DNA of 12,445 bases from Sphingobacteriales bacterium (lineage in GTDB: Bacteria; Bacteroidota; Bacteroidia; Chitinophagales; Chitinophagaceae): positions 1 through 12,445 of the forward strand of contig CANHUD010000046.1 of NCBI GenBank assembly GCA_947463665.1. The letters run 5' to 3'. Positions within the stretch are counted from its first letter, which is position 1. Every line of letters starts with the position of its first letter. The notes under the pieces are model-generated. The model was given only the letters and a program-made list of their open reading frames with translations. It searched no databases and was not told the DNA's origin. Positions 6,929 to 12,445 of this stretch are shown here, in pieces. The translations under genes were made by a program, and so were the position numbers.

Positions 6929-7495
6929 TCAACTTTTTGGAGTGTTGAATCTGTTTTCCTTAAGCATCTGCTGCAGAATGCCTTTTGCTCTGGCCAGCTG
7001 AGACTTACTGGTACCCTCGCTGATCCCCATCATGGAAGCGATATCCTTATGTGAATATCCTTCCACTACAAATAGATTAAAGACGGTTCTGTAACCGGGC
7101 GAAAGCTCCTGAAGGGCATTCAGAATGTCTTTGGCTGCCAGCTTATCCAGTACATTCCAGTTGGTGTCTTCCATGCGTTCTTCCTGATGTTCATCTACTT
7201 TTTGAAGGATTACTTTTTTGCGGTACTGTTCTATGGCGGTGTTCACGAATATCCGCCGCATCCACCCTTCAAAGGATCCTTCCGAACGAAATCGTTCCAG
7301 ATGTCTGAATACTTTCACAAATCCATCCTGCAGAATATCCTGTGCATCTTCTGCATTCCCTGCATATCGCAGACATACACCATACATTTTGGGTGCATAT
7401 CGTTCATAAAGACGCTCCTGCATCCTTCTGTCTCCTTTCAGGCATCCTTCTATGATGTCGCTTTCCGGTAACGTATGGTTGTCTGGACTTCTCAT
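6929..7495 (-). CDS. ECF-family RNA polymerase sigma factor
   Basis: This 188-residue extracytoplasmic-function sigma factor has only regions 2 and 4. Region 2 (about residues 27-95) includes YERYAPKMYGVCLRYAGNAE, the DAQDILQDGFVKVFRHL segment and FEGWMRRIFVNTAIEQYRK, which contact core polymerase and the -10 region. Region 4 (about 122-178) includes LQELSPGYRTVFNLFVVEGY and the helix-turn-helix HKDIASMMGISEGTSKSQLARAK, which reads the -35 region. Its ATG shares one base with the rdgB stop (TAATG), and the anti-sigma candidate follows 3 bases after its own stop. ECF factors usually redirect polymerase to envelope or stress genes; its targets cannot be read from this window, and no second promoter of unusual type is obvious upstream of the operon. 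Confidence 0.93.
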   Translation of the reverse strand: MRSPDNHTLPESDIIEGCLKGDRRMQERLYERYAPKMYGVCLRYAGNAEDAQDILQDGFVKVFRHLERFRSEGSFEGWMRRIFVNTAIEQYRKKVILQKVDEHQEERMEDTNWNVLDKLAAKDILNALQELSPGYRTVFNLFVVEGYSHKDIASMMGISEGTSKSQLARAKGILQQMLKENRFNTPKS

Positions 7496-8094
7496 TAATC
7501 TTGATTTTTTTCCCGGATAACATTTTCCAGAAAGGCTATCAGTTTATCCATGGCTTTGCGTCGGTGACTGTACCTGTTTTTTTCTGCCAGTGTCATTTCC
7601 GCAAACGTACGGGTATCTCCATCCGGGATGAATACCGGATCGTATCCAAAGCCATCTATTCCTTTGTTTTTTTCAATTATAGTGCCTTCGCAAATACCAT
7701 CAAATTGGTATTCTTTTCCTTCCCAGATAAGTGAAATGACGGTCCGGAAGCGCGCATTTCGGTTCTTTTCATCCTGTAGTCTGAGCAGCAGTTTGGCGAT
7801 GTTTGCCTCAAAGGATCGGCCATCTCCCGCGTAACGGGCCGAATGGACGCCCGGTTCACCCCCTAAAGCATCCGTTTCCAGGCCAGTATCTTCACTAAAA
7901 CAATCCTGACCGGTTAGTTTGTGAATAGTAGTGGATTTCTCCCGTGCATTTTCTTCAAGGGTGGCATGAGGTTCAGGAATATCGATGTCGATTCCGGCCT
8001 CTTTGAGGCTGATTATATTCCATCGTTTACCGAGAATCTGTTCAACTTCGGTTACTTTATGATGGTTATTTGTTGCGAAAATCAATGTTTGCAT
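7495..8094 (-). CDS. rdgB: XTP/dITP diphosphatase (Ham1/RdgB family)
   Basis: This housecleaning enzyme hydrolyses XTP, ITP and dITP to monophosphates plus pyrophosphate, keeping deaminated purines out of DNA and RNA. In its 199 residues the family motifs are all present: the N-terminal phosphate-binding FATNNHHKVTE, the catalytic SEDTGLETDALGGEPGVHSA with the acidic Glu-Asp pair, RYAGD, and the C-terminal DGFGYDPVFIPDG plus SHRRKAMDKL. The start is the ATG at 8094, which overlaps the stop of the upstream gene by one base (TGATG); an in-frame TTG at 8130 would only add an unrelated 12-residue extension. Its stop overlaps the sigma-factor ATG. It therefore sits in the middle of a coupled operon with a putative polymerase III accessory protein and a sigma/anti-sigma pair. 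Confidence 0.96.
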   Translation of the reverse strand: MQTLIFATNNHHKVTEVEQILGKRWNIISLKEAGIDIDIPEPHATLEENAREKSTTIHKLTGQDCFSEDTGLETDALGGEPGVHSARYAGDGRSFEANIAKLLLRLQDEKNRNARFRTVISLIWEGKEYQFDGICEGTIIEKNKGIDGFGYDPVFIPDGDTRTFAEMTLAEKNRYSHRRKAMDKLIAFLENVIREKNQD

Positions 8095-8606
8095 CAGGTG
8101 AGGGAAAAAGCAGTTTTTAAACTTTTCCAAAGTTTTTGTTTGGCGTCGGGATCGCTTTCCAGGATCATCAGGTCTGGTGCAGTAAGGTATTGGATGCCTC
8201 CTACTTTTTGTGCCTGATAATCAGGGAAATAGACAGTGAGGCCGATTTCGGATGAACCTATTCCAAACATCAGAACATGTGCTGGCTGGTAGTTGGTTTT
8301 TAACCCATCAGCGGTTATGTCCGGAGTCAGGGGAGAAAGGATTGGTACAGATTCCGGCTGCAGTTGGCAGGCTTTCAGGATCAATTCCAACAGGTTGCTG
8401 GAGCCGGATCCCGGGGTTAACTTGGTTCGGGAAACAACTACCACCGGCGAAGCCGTTGCAGGGTGATTCAAAACAACGGCCGGTTGTTCAGAATGGTGAG
8501 CAGCAGCTGGTTGGGCATCCGGCTTTCGCTGGTCTATCCTGTACAGGTTTTTCTCATAGAGAAGATGGATCGCTTGATGATTGATTTTCTGATCCTCTGT
8601 TGTCAT
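8094..8606 (-). CDS. Putative DNA polymerase III psi (HolD)-like protein
   Basis: This 170-residue protein would usually be called hypothetical, but it has the layout of HolD (psi), which links the clamp loader to chi and SSB. An N-terminal segment (IHLLYEKNLYRIDQRKP, about 12-28) resembles the chi-binding peptide of E. coli psi. A Pro/Ala-rich linker follows (about 30-53), then a compact alpha/beta domain: the VVVVS strand, LLELILKACQLQPESVPIL (compare the psi stretch SDVLRALTVSPDQVLQL), HVLMFGIGSSEIG, and a C-terminal LTAPDLMILESDPDAKQKLW (compare psi SPALTDLRANPTARAALW). The comparison is from memory of the E. coli sequence. There is no signal peptide or membrane segment. It is the first gene of the operon and is coupled to rdgB by a one-base overlap. 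Alternative: an unrelated Bacteroidota-specific protein. Confidence 0.5.
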   Translation of the reverse strand: MTTEDQKINHQAIHLLYEKNLYRIDQRKPDAQPAAAHHSEQPAVVLNHPATASPVVVVSRTKLTPGSGSSNLLELILKACQLQPESVPILSPLTPDITADGLKTNYQPAHVLMFGIGSSEIGLTVYFPDYQAQKVGGIQYLTAPDLMILESDPDAKQKLWKSLKTAFSLT

Positions 8607-8608
8607 GT

Positions 8609-8628
8609 TGACACACTAATAAGTGTTA
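8609..8628. promoter_or_regulatory. Inverted repeat between the divergent psi-like and ilvE genes
   Basis: The dyad TGACAC-N8-GTGTTA has 6-bp arms with one mismatch. Two smaller perfect dyads overlap it: ACACT-N4-AGTGT and ACTAA-N6-TTAGT. It lies 2 bases upstream of the psi-like ATG, inside a 56-base divergent intergenic region, so a bound dimer could affect both genes. No regulator gene is nearby, so the operator role is inference. Confidence 0.3.
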
Positions 8629-8637
8629 GTTTTTTCG

Positions 8638-8645
8638 TTTCTTTG
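8638..8645 (+). promoter_or_regulatory. Candidate -7 box for ilvE
   Basis: TTTCTTTG matches TAnnTTTG except at the second position and lies 17 bases before the ilvE ATG at 8663. No well-placed TTG is seen upstream, so this is a weak call. Confidence 0.28.
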
Positions 8646-8648
8646 CAG

Positions 8649-8656
8649 CAAATGTA
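8649..8656 (-). promoter_or_regulatory. Candidate -7 box for the psi-like/rdgB/sigma operon
   Basis: On the minus strand, TACATTTG (8656-8649) matches TAnnTTTG exactly. A TTG (8675-8673) is 16 bases upstream, shorter than the usual ~20. The predicted transcript starts near 8642 and has a leader of about 36 bases containing the 8609-8628 dyad. The box sits back-to-back with the candidate ilvE box. Confidence 0.35.
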
Positions 8657-8662
8657 CGCATT

Positions 8663-9727
8663 ATGATGGCTTCAACGGATATAAGCATCAGCAGGATTGA
8701 AAAGAGTAAGCTGGGAGAACTGGATGTGAACAATCTCCCCTTCGGAAAACATTTTACGGATCACATGCTCGAAGTGGATTATGCAAACGGGCAATGGGGA
8801 ACACCCTTAATTCGTCCTTATCAGCCCATATCGTTTGACCCTTCCATGGCAGCCATTCATTATGGGCAGGCAATTTTTGAAGGTATCAAGGCCTATCGGC
8901 TGGAAGATGGGGAAGTGGTCATATTCCGGCCAGACATGAATTTCAAACGATTTAATGTGTCGGCCCGGCGCATGGCTATGCCGGAAGTGCCCGAACATAT
9001 TTTCATGGGTGGACTGCAGGAACTGATCAGGCTGGATGAAGCATGGGTGCCCTCAAAATTTGAACATTCCCTGTACATCCGTCCATTCATGTTTGCAACC
9101 GATGAACTTATTGGCGTAAAACCATCGGATACCTATAAATTCATGATTATCCTTTCGCCGGCTGGTCCATTCTTTGCCGCCCCCCTTAAGATTTATGTAG
9201 AAGATAAATATGTCCGGGCAGTTGCCGGTGGGGTTGGATTTGCCAAGGCTGCCGGAAACTACGGAGCTGCTATGCTCGCCACGGCAGAAGCGAAAGCAAA
9301 AGGGTATGATCAGGTGCTCTGGACAGATGCACATGCACACAAGCTGGTTCAGGAGATAGGAGTGATGAACGTATTTTTTATAGTTGATGATACCGTTTTT
9401 ACACCGGATCTTGACCAGGGTACTATTTTGGCTGGAATAACACGCGATAGCGCCATCACGGTTCTAAAGGAAATGGGGCTGAACGTGGTTGAGCGGAGTC
9501 TGAGTCTGGATGAACTGGTCAGCGCTCATGCAGCCGGAACACTACAGGAAGCATTCGGGACCGGAACCGCGGTCACAATATCGTTCATCAGCGAACTGGC
9601 CAGTGCTGATTTTAAAATAGAACTACAGCCGGAAAATTGGCGGTATGCACCAGAACTGAAACGAAGGTTGGATGCCATTCGCTATGGCATTGCCCCTGAT
9701 ACACATGGCTGGCTGCTACATATTTAA
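8663..9727 (+). CDS. ilvE: Branched-chain amino acid aminotransferase
   Basis: This 354-residue PLP enzyme of fold type IV transfers amino groups between glutamate and the keto acids of valine, leucine and isoleucine in the cytoplasm. It resembles the longer BCAT type (about 340-360 residues), not the ~310-residue E. coli IlvE. GKHFTDHML and HYGQAIFEGIKAY (66-78) are typical. The catalytic lysine is in GGVGFAKAAGNYGA (Lys195), followed by GYDQVLWTDA and QEIGVMNVFF, which forms the cofactor and substrate pocket. GTILAGITRDS (253-263) and EAFGTGTA (297-304) match the PLP-phosphate-binding loops. ATGs at 8663 and 8666 are adjacent; either may be used. It is transcribed away from the psi-like operon and is separated from rpsL by 86 bases holding a strong promoter. 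Confidence 0.95.
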   Translation: MMASTDISISRIEKSKLGELDVNNLPFGKHFTDHMLEVDYANGQWGTPLIRPYQPISFDPSMAAIHYGQAIFEGIKAYRLEDGEVVIFRPDMNFKRFNVSARRMAMPEVPEHIFMGGLQELIRLDEAWVPSKFEHSLYIRPFMFATDELIGVKPSDTYKFMIILSPAGPFFAAPLKIYVEDKYVRAVAGGVGFAKAAGNYGAAMLATAEAKAKGYDQVLWTDAHAHKLVQEIGVMNVFFIVDDTVFTPDLDQGTILAGITRDSAITVLKEMGLNVVERSLSLDELVSAHAAGTLQEAFGTGTAVTISFISELASADFKIELQPENWRYAPELKRRLDAIRYGIAPDTHGWLLHI

Positions 9728-9755
9728 AACAGGAATAAAAACAGTTAACAAAAAA

Positions 9756-9787
9756 TTTGGGAGGCAAATAAAGTTATCCTACTTTTG
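9756..9787 (+). promoter_or_regulatory. rpsL promoter (Bacteroidota type)
   Basis: TTTG (9756-9759) and TACTTTTG (9780-9787) fit the -33 and -7 consensus with a 20-base spacer. An A-rich tract (about 9728-9755) lies just upstream and may act like an UP element. Transcription should start near 9793-9795, giving a leader of about 20 bases. This is the best promoter in the window, as expected for ribosomal protein genes. Confidence 0.75.
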
Positions 9788-9793
9788 CCTCCC
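9759..9793. repeat. Perfect 10-bp inverted repeat overlapping the rpsL promoter
   Basis: GGGAGGCAAA (9759-9768) is the exact reverse complement of TTTGCCTCCC (9784-9793), with a 15-base spacer. The left arm begins at the last base of the -33 element; the right arm covers half of the -7 box and ends about at the transcription start. The hairpin would thus not be in the rpsL mRNA. It may be an operator for a dimeric regulator. Alternatively it could form in readthrough RNA from ilvE, but no U-run follows, so a terminator is less likely. Confidence 0.7.
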
Positions 9794-9813
9794 GTTTAAA
9801 ACTAAGGGAACGA

Positions 9814-10194
9814 ATGCCTACTATTCAGCAATTAGTACGAAAAGGAAGAGATATTATCCGTGCCAAGAGTAAGTCAAGAGCACTGGATGCGTGTCCCCAG
9901 CGTCGCGGGGTATGTACACGTGTGTATACTACTACGCCCAAAAAACCGAATTCTGCGCTCCGTAAAGTAGCCAAGGTTCGCCTGACCAACAAGGTTGAGG
10001 TGATTGCCTACATTCCGGGTGAAGGTCACAACTTACAGGAGCACTCGATTGTACTGATCCGTGGTGGTCGTGTAAAAGATCTTCCGGGTGTTCGTTACCA
10101 TATCGTTCGGGGTAGCCTCGATACTGCTGGTGTGAAAGACAGGAAGCAAAGTCGTTCCAAATACGGTACCAAGCGCGAAAAAGCTAAAAAATAA
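9814..10194 (+). CDS. rpsL: 30S ribosomal protein S12
   Basis: This 126-residue protein of the decoding centre is almost invariant across bacteria and full length here. It begins MPTIQQLVRKGR and contains TTTPKKPNSALRK (Lys43) and GGRVKDLPGVRYH (Lys88, Asp89, Pro91). These residues, whose changes give streptomycin resistance or dependence elsewhere, are the ordinary susceptible form. Asp89 is the residue methylthiolated in E. coli. The basic tail KQSRSKYGTKREKAKK is normal. It is the first gene of an rpsL-rpsG transcript, with rpsG starting 27 bases after its stop. No Shine-Dalgarno sequence is needed or obvious, which is usual for the phylum. Confidence 0.98.
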   Translation: MPTIQQLVRKGRDIIRAKSKSRALDACPQRRGVCTRVYTTTPKKPNSALRKVAKVRLTNKVEVIAYIPGEGHNLQEHSIVLIRGGRVKDLPGVRYHIVRGSLDTAGVKDRKQSRSKYGTKREKAKK

Positions 10195-10221
10195 TTGCCA
10201 CTTCTTACAAATTGAACATCC

Positions 10222-10689
10222 ATGAGGAAAGCAAGAGCTAAAAAATTACCCATAGCCCCAGATCCAAAATTCAACGATACGCTGGTATCCCGTTTTGTGA
10301 ACAACCTTATGTGGCAGGGAAAAAAAGGCGCATCACTCACCATTTTCTATGACGCGCTCGATAAGGTGGCCAAAATCACTTCTGAAGACGGTTATGAGAT
10401 ATGGAGAAAAGCACTCTCCAATGTAACGCCAGCCGTAGAAGTACGCAGCCGTCGTATTGGTGGAGCCACTTTTCAGATTCCTTCGGAAGTTCGTCCCGAC
10501 AGAAAGATCTCCCTCAGCATCAAGTGGCTGATACGTTTTGCTCGTGACAGGAACGGTCGTTCGATGGCAGATAAACTGGCCAACGAAATCGTAGCTGCCA
10601 GCAAAGGTGAAGGCGGTGCCTTCAAGAAAAAAGAGGATACACACAAAATGGCAGAAGCTAATAAGGCTTTCGCACATTTCCGGGTATAA
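10222..10689 (+). CDS. rpsG: 30S ribosomal protein S7
   Basis: This 155-residue protein nucleates assembly of the 30S head and binds the 3' domain of 16S rRNA near the E site. It begins MRKARAKKLPIAPDPKFND and has the conserved RFVNNLMWQGKKG, NVTPAVEVRSRRIGGATFQIP (the beta-hairpin region), RDRNGRSMADKLANEI and a C-terminal THKMAEANKAFAHFRV. Length and start agree with the family. It is co-transcribed with rpsL. In many bacteria fusA and further str/S10 genes follow; here a strong terminator lies 26 bases after the stop. Confidence 0.98.
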   Translation: MRKARAKKLPIAPDPKFNDTLVSRFVNNLMWQGKKGASLTIFYDALDKVAKITSEDGYEIWRKALSNVTPAVEVRSRRIGGATFQIPSEVRPDRKISLSIKWLIRFARDRNGRSMADKLANEIVAASKGEGGAFKKKEDTHKMAEANKAFAHFRV

Positions 10690-10714
10690 ATTTTTCAAAA
10701 ATAATTTTTGTTTC

Positions 10715-10741
10715 AAAGCCATCGTTTCGATGGCTTTTTTT
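10715..10741 (+). terminator. Intrinsic terminator of rpsL-rpsG
   Basis: A perfect 10-bp stem, AAAGCCATCG (10715-10724) with CGATGGCTTT (10728-10737), closes a TTT loop and is followed by a T-run to 10741. The 5' A-run also gives it a partial reverse-strand form. It lies 26 bases after rpsG. Confidence 0.92.
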
Positions 10742-10810
10742 ATTGCTGTTCAACGAGTTATTTATAATGAGTTTTTGGGACGCGTTTTTGGGGATGTGTT
10801 GCAGGGTTTT

Positions 10811-10825
10811 GGTTTATACTAAACC
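10811..10825. repeat. Short inverted repeat upstream of the adhesin gene
   Basis: GGTTTA-TAC-TAAACC is a perfect 6-bp dyad, 58 bases before the adhesin ATG, in the 141-base gap after the terminator. Nothing else certain is seen in this gap. TATCCTTTG (10861-10869) resembles a -7 box but has one base too many between TA and TTTG. Confidence 0.3.
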
Positions 10826-10882
10826 TTCTACCGTAAGCGTTTTTTCAATTGAACCATCCTTATCCTTTGCAAACCCGGACTT

Positions 10883-12445
10883 ATGTGTTCAATCCGTTTA
10901 TTCATTATCACCCTTTTGGGTATTTTTACATTTGGGCTTTCGCCGCTTACAGGTTTAGGACAGACCTGTTCAGGACTTTTCATTCAGGTAAAAGCTGAAG
11001 AATCACGATGTACGGCAACAGGATCAATGCTGATCACTGTTACCGGAGGATCGGATAATTACAGTTACAGGGTCATCGGACCGGTTACCACACCTTTTAC
11101 ATCCTCCTCCTACATAACTGGGTTACGTCCCGGTACCTATGACGTGGAGGTGGTGGATCTGGAAAACGGATGTAACCGTATTCGCAGAGGTGTGATAATT
11201 GCAGGAGATTATGTTACTCCTTCCGTTACGTTTACGGGCATTCCGGTTTCCTGTAAAAATGCACCCAATGGCGAAATCAGACTTGCCTCACTCTCAAATG
11301 GCCGGTCTCCATTTAATTTTACACTGACAGCCGCACCCGTTGCAGCTTTTGTTGGTAAAACCAGTACCGATGGTAATTTCACAGGGTTGCCTGCGGGGAA
11401 TTATACCGTACAAATGGAGGATTCCTGTAACGGATTACAAACGCGGGTGGTTTCTGTGCCAGGATATGACTGGTTTATGGAAGCCGCTAATGTTACGAAT
11501 AGTGGATGTGGAGAGGTTTCTGTTCAGGTGGTTTTAAAAGATAATCAAGGTAAGTCAACACCGGACCCTGTTTTTTCAACTTTTACATACGGTTGGGTAA
11601 GAGGAGATCAGGATACAGTTTGGCATAACAACCCGGGATTCACACTGGCATTCGGTACCCGCAGATCTGTTCGTGTGGTGGCGAAAGATGGATGCGGAAA
11701 CAATTCATTTAAGGATGTCTCCATTACAACCAGTCTTTCCATAAATGCAGTAGTTACCAAACTACAAACGGGATGTAACCAGTTTACCGCACAAATTGGC
11801 AGTTTCAGTAACTTTCAACAACCTGAGTTCTGTTTGTTCAACAGCAATAATCAACAAATTTCCTGCAATACAACTGGTTCTTTTACACAACTGAGCTCCG
11901 GGAACTATGTTATGCGTGTTCGGGAACTTTGTTACGATACCACCATACTGGTCCCATTCACCCTAACGGAGTCAAAACCTACGGTGAGCGAGCAGGTTAT
12001 AGTAGAGAGGATTGACTGTGGTTATTTCAGTGCCCGTGTACAGGGATTATCCGGTTGGAATTCTCCTCAGTTTTGCATCTACAACGGAACGATGCTGGAG
12101 TATTGCAATACAACGGGAAACTTTGGATATTTAAGAAATGGTCTGTACCGACTGGAAATAAAGGACGGATGTTATGATACCACTATTGTTCGTACGGTGG
12201 AAATGAGCGGTCAGAAGCCAACGGCAAGCGGAGTGCAGATTGAAAATCTGCAGTGTCAGTCATTGGATGCCAGGGTGATCGGAACCGCCAATCTTACAAA
12301 CCCACAATACCTTTTATTTTTCAACAATTCCTTTGTTTTCTCAAATTCAACAGGATACTTTATGGACCTGGGCTATGGGGATTATGAAGTTAGAATTGTG
12401 AATGACCCGGCTTGTTATGATACAACTATTGTGCTTAATTTTTCC
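10883..12445 (+). CDS. Large secreted SprB-like repeat protein (partial, C-terminus missing)
   Basis: The frame opens at ATG 10883 and stays open for 521 codons to the window edge. A signal peptide is clear (SIRLFIITLLGIFTFGLSPL, cleavage near GLGQ/TC). The mature part is a string of Ig-like beta domains. Domain 1 (about 30-106) has the pattern C-x-G-s-i-x-V-x-GG-x-x-Y-s-Y ending in GTYDVEVVDLENGC, as in SprB/PKD-like repeats. Domain 2 (about 113-194) has the same form (GEIRLASLSNG, GLPAGNYTVQMEDSC). Domain 3 (about 196-285) ends in KDGCGNN. Three tandem ~80-residue units with CYDTTI signatures follow from about residue 288. Similar proteins in gliding Bacteroidota are type IX-secreted surface adhesins; the C-terminal sorting domain that would prove this lies outside the window. 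Even cysteine spacing suggests intradomain disulfides. Confidence 0.88.
   Translation, partial: MCSIRLFIITLLGIFTFGLSPLTGLGQTCSGLFIQVKAEESRCTATGSMLITVTGGSDNYSYRVIGPVTTPFTSSSYITGLRPGTYDVEVVDLENGCNRIRRGVIIAGDYVTPSVTFTGIPVSCKNAPNGEIRLASLSNGRSPFNFTLTAAPVAAFVGKTSTDGNFTGLPAGNYTVQMEDSCNGLQTRVVSVPGYDWFMEAANVTNSGCGEVSVQVVLKDNQGKSTPDPVFSTFTYGWVRGDQDTVWHNNPGFTLAFGTRRSVRVVAKDGCGNNSFKDVSITTSLSINAVVTKLQTGCNQFTAQIGSFSNFQQPEFCLFNSNNQQISCNTTGSFTQLSSGNYVMRVRELCYDTTILVPFTLTESKPTVSEQVIVERIDCGYFSARVQGLSGWNSPQFCIYNGTMLEYCNTTGNFGYLRNGLYRLEIKDGCYDTTIVRTVEMSGQKPTASGVQIENLQCQSLDARVIGTANLTNPQYLLFFNNSFVFSNSTGYFMDLGYGDYEVRIVNDPACYDTTIVLNFS
11744..12445 (+). repeat. Three tandem ~80-residue CYDTTI repeats within the adhesin
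   Basis: The units start near residues 288, 369 and 448; the third is cut by the window edge near its end. In each, a first cysteine (298, 379, 458) is followed about 52 residues later by CYDTTI (Cys at 350, 430, 511). Between them lie a (F/Y)C(L/I)(F/Y)N-type strand (FCLFN, FCIYN; the third reads YLLFFN), then NTTG or NSTG, then G-x-Y-x-x-R/E. At the DNA level the units have diverged, so this is an old protein repeat, not a recent duplication. Confidence 0.8.

Noticed and set aside
8095..8130. TTG start at 8130 extending RdgB by 12 residues.
   Set aside because: The family begins right at MQTLIFATNN, and the ATG at 8094 makes a clean TGATG overlap with the upstream gene.
10861..10869. TATCCTTTG as the adhesin -7 box.
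   Set aside because: It has three bases instead of two between TA and TTTG, and no TTTG at the right distance.
10743..10958. Open frame spanning the gap and the adhesin start.
   Set aside because: It runs out of frame through the adhesin signal peptide, has no family features, and starts in the terminator-downstream gap; a shadow frame.
1..12445. Search for CRISPR arrays, tRNAs, insertion sequences, phage genes or a defence system.
   Set aside because: No direct-repeat arrays, cloverleaf sequences, transposase motifs or defence-type domains were seen by eye; the gene content is housekeeping plus surface proteins.

Overview
The window looks like an ordinary chromosomal stretch from a member of the Bacteroidota, probably near Chitinophagales/Sphingobacteriales. 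The evidence is threefold: promoters of the TTTG / TAnnTTTG type instead of TTGACA / TATAAT, secreted families typical of that phylum (a GLPGLI/DUF4412-like protein and a SprB-like repeat adhesin), and the pyrG-yidC and comA-aroE neighbourhoods. No insertion sequence, phage gene, tRNA, rRNA or CRISPR array is visible, and no gene-free stretch exceeds 300 bases.

Layout, left to right. Bases 1-2893 (+): the tail of CTP synthase (pyrG), the membrane insertase yidC, and a small secreted GLPGLI/DUF4412-like protein. Bases 2908-3246 (-): a 112-residue exported protein of unknown function with a probably leaderless mRNA. Bases 3247-3381: a divergent intergenic region with five consecutive perfect inverted repeats, four of them about 30 bp apart. 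Bases 3382-6362 (+): a TPR solenoid protein, a phosphosulfolactate synthase (ComA family) and shikimate dehydrogenase (aroE), the last two overlapping by 4 nt. Bases 8606-6359 (-): a compact four-gene operon with a protein resembling DNA polymerase III psi (HolD), the XTP/dITP pyrophosphatase RdgB, an ECF sigma factor and its putative membrane anti-sigma factor. Bases 8663-9727 (+): branched-chain aminotransferase (ilvE). Bases 9814-10689 (+): rpsL-rpsG, driven by a strong promoter lying inside a perfect 10-bp inverted repeat and ended by a clear intrinsic terminator. Bases 10883-12445 (+): the start of a large secreted repeat protein whose reading frame stays open to the window edge (521 codons, no stop).

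Most genes are housekeeping. The parts worth a second look are the candidate psi subunit in a phylum where chi/psi are not generally recognised, its translational coupling to rdgB and an ECF sigma/anti-sigma pair, the ComA homologue that may feed sulfonate (possibly sulfonolipid) metabolism, the palindromic regulatory DNA at 3253-3374 and 9759-9793, and the CYDTTI-signature repeats of the adhesin. Three coding starts were set to a downstream ATG instead of an upstream TTG (3246, 4867 and 8094), in two cases because it fits the promoter and in one because it gives an exact stop/start overlap.
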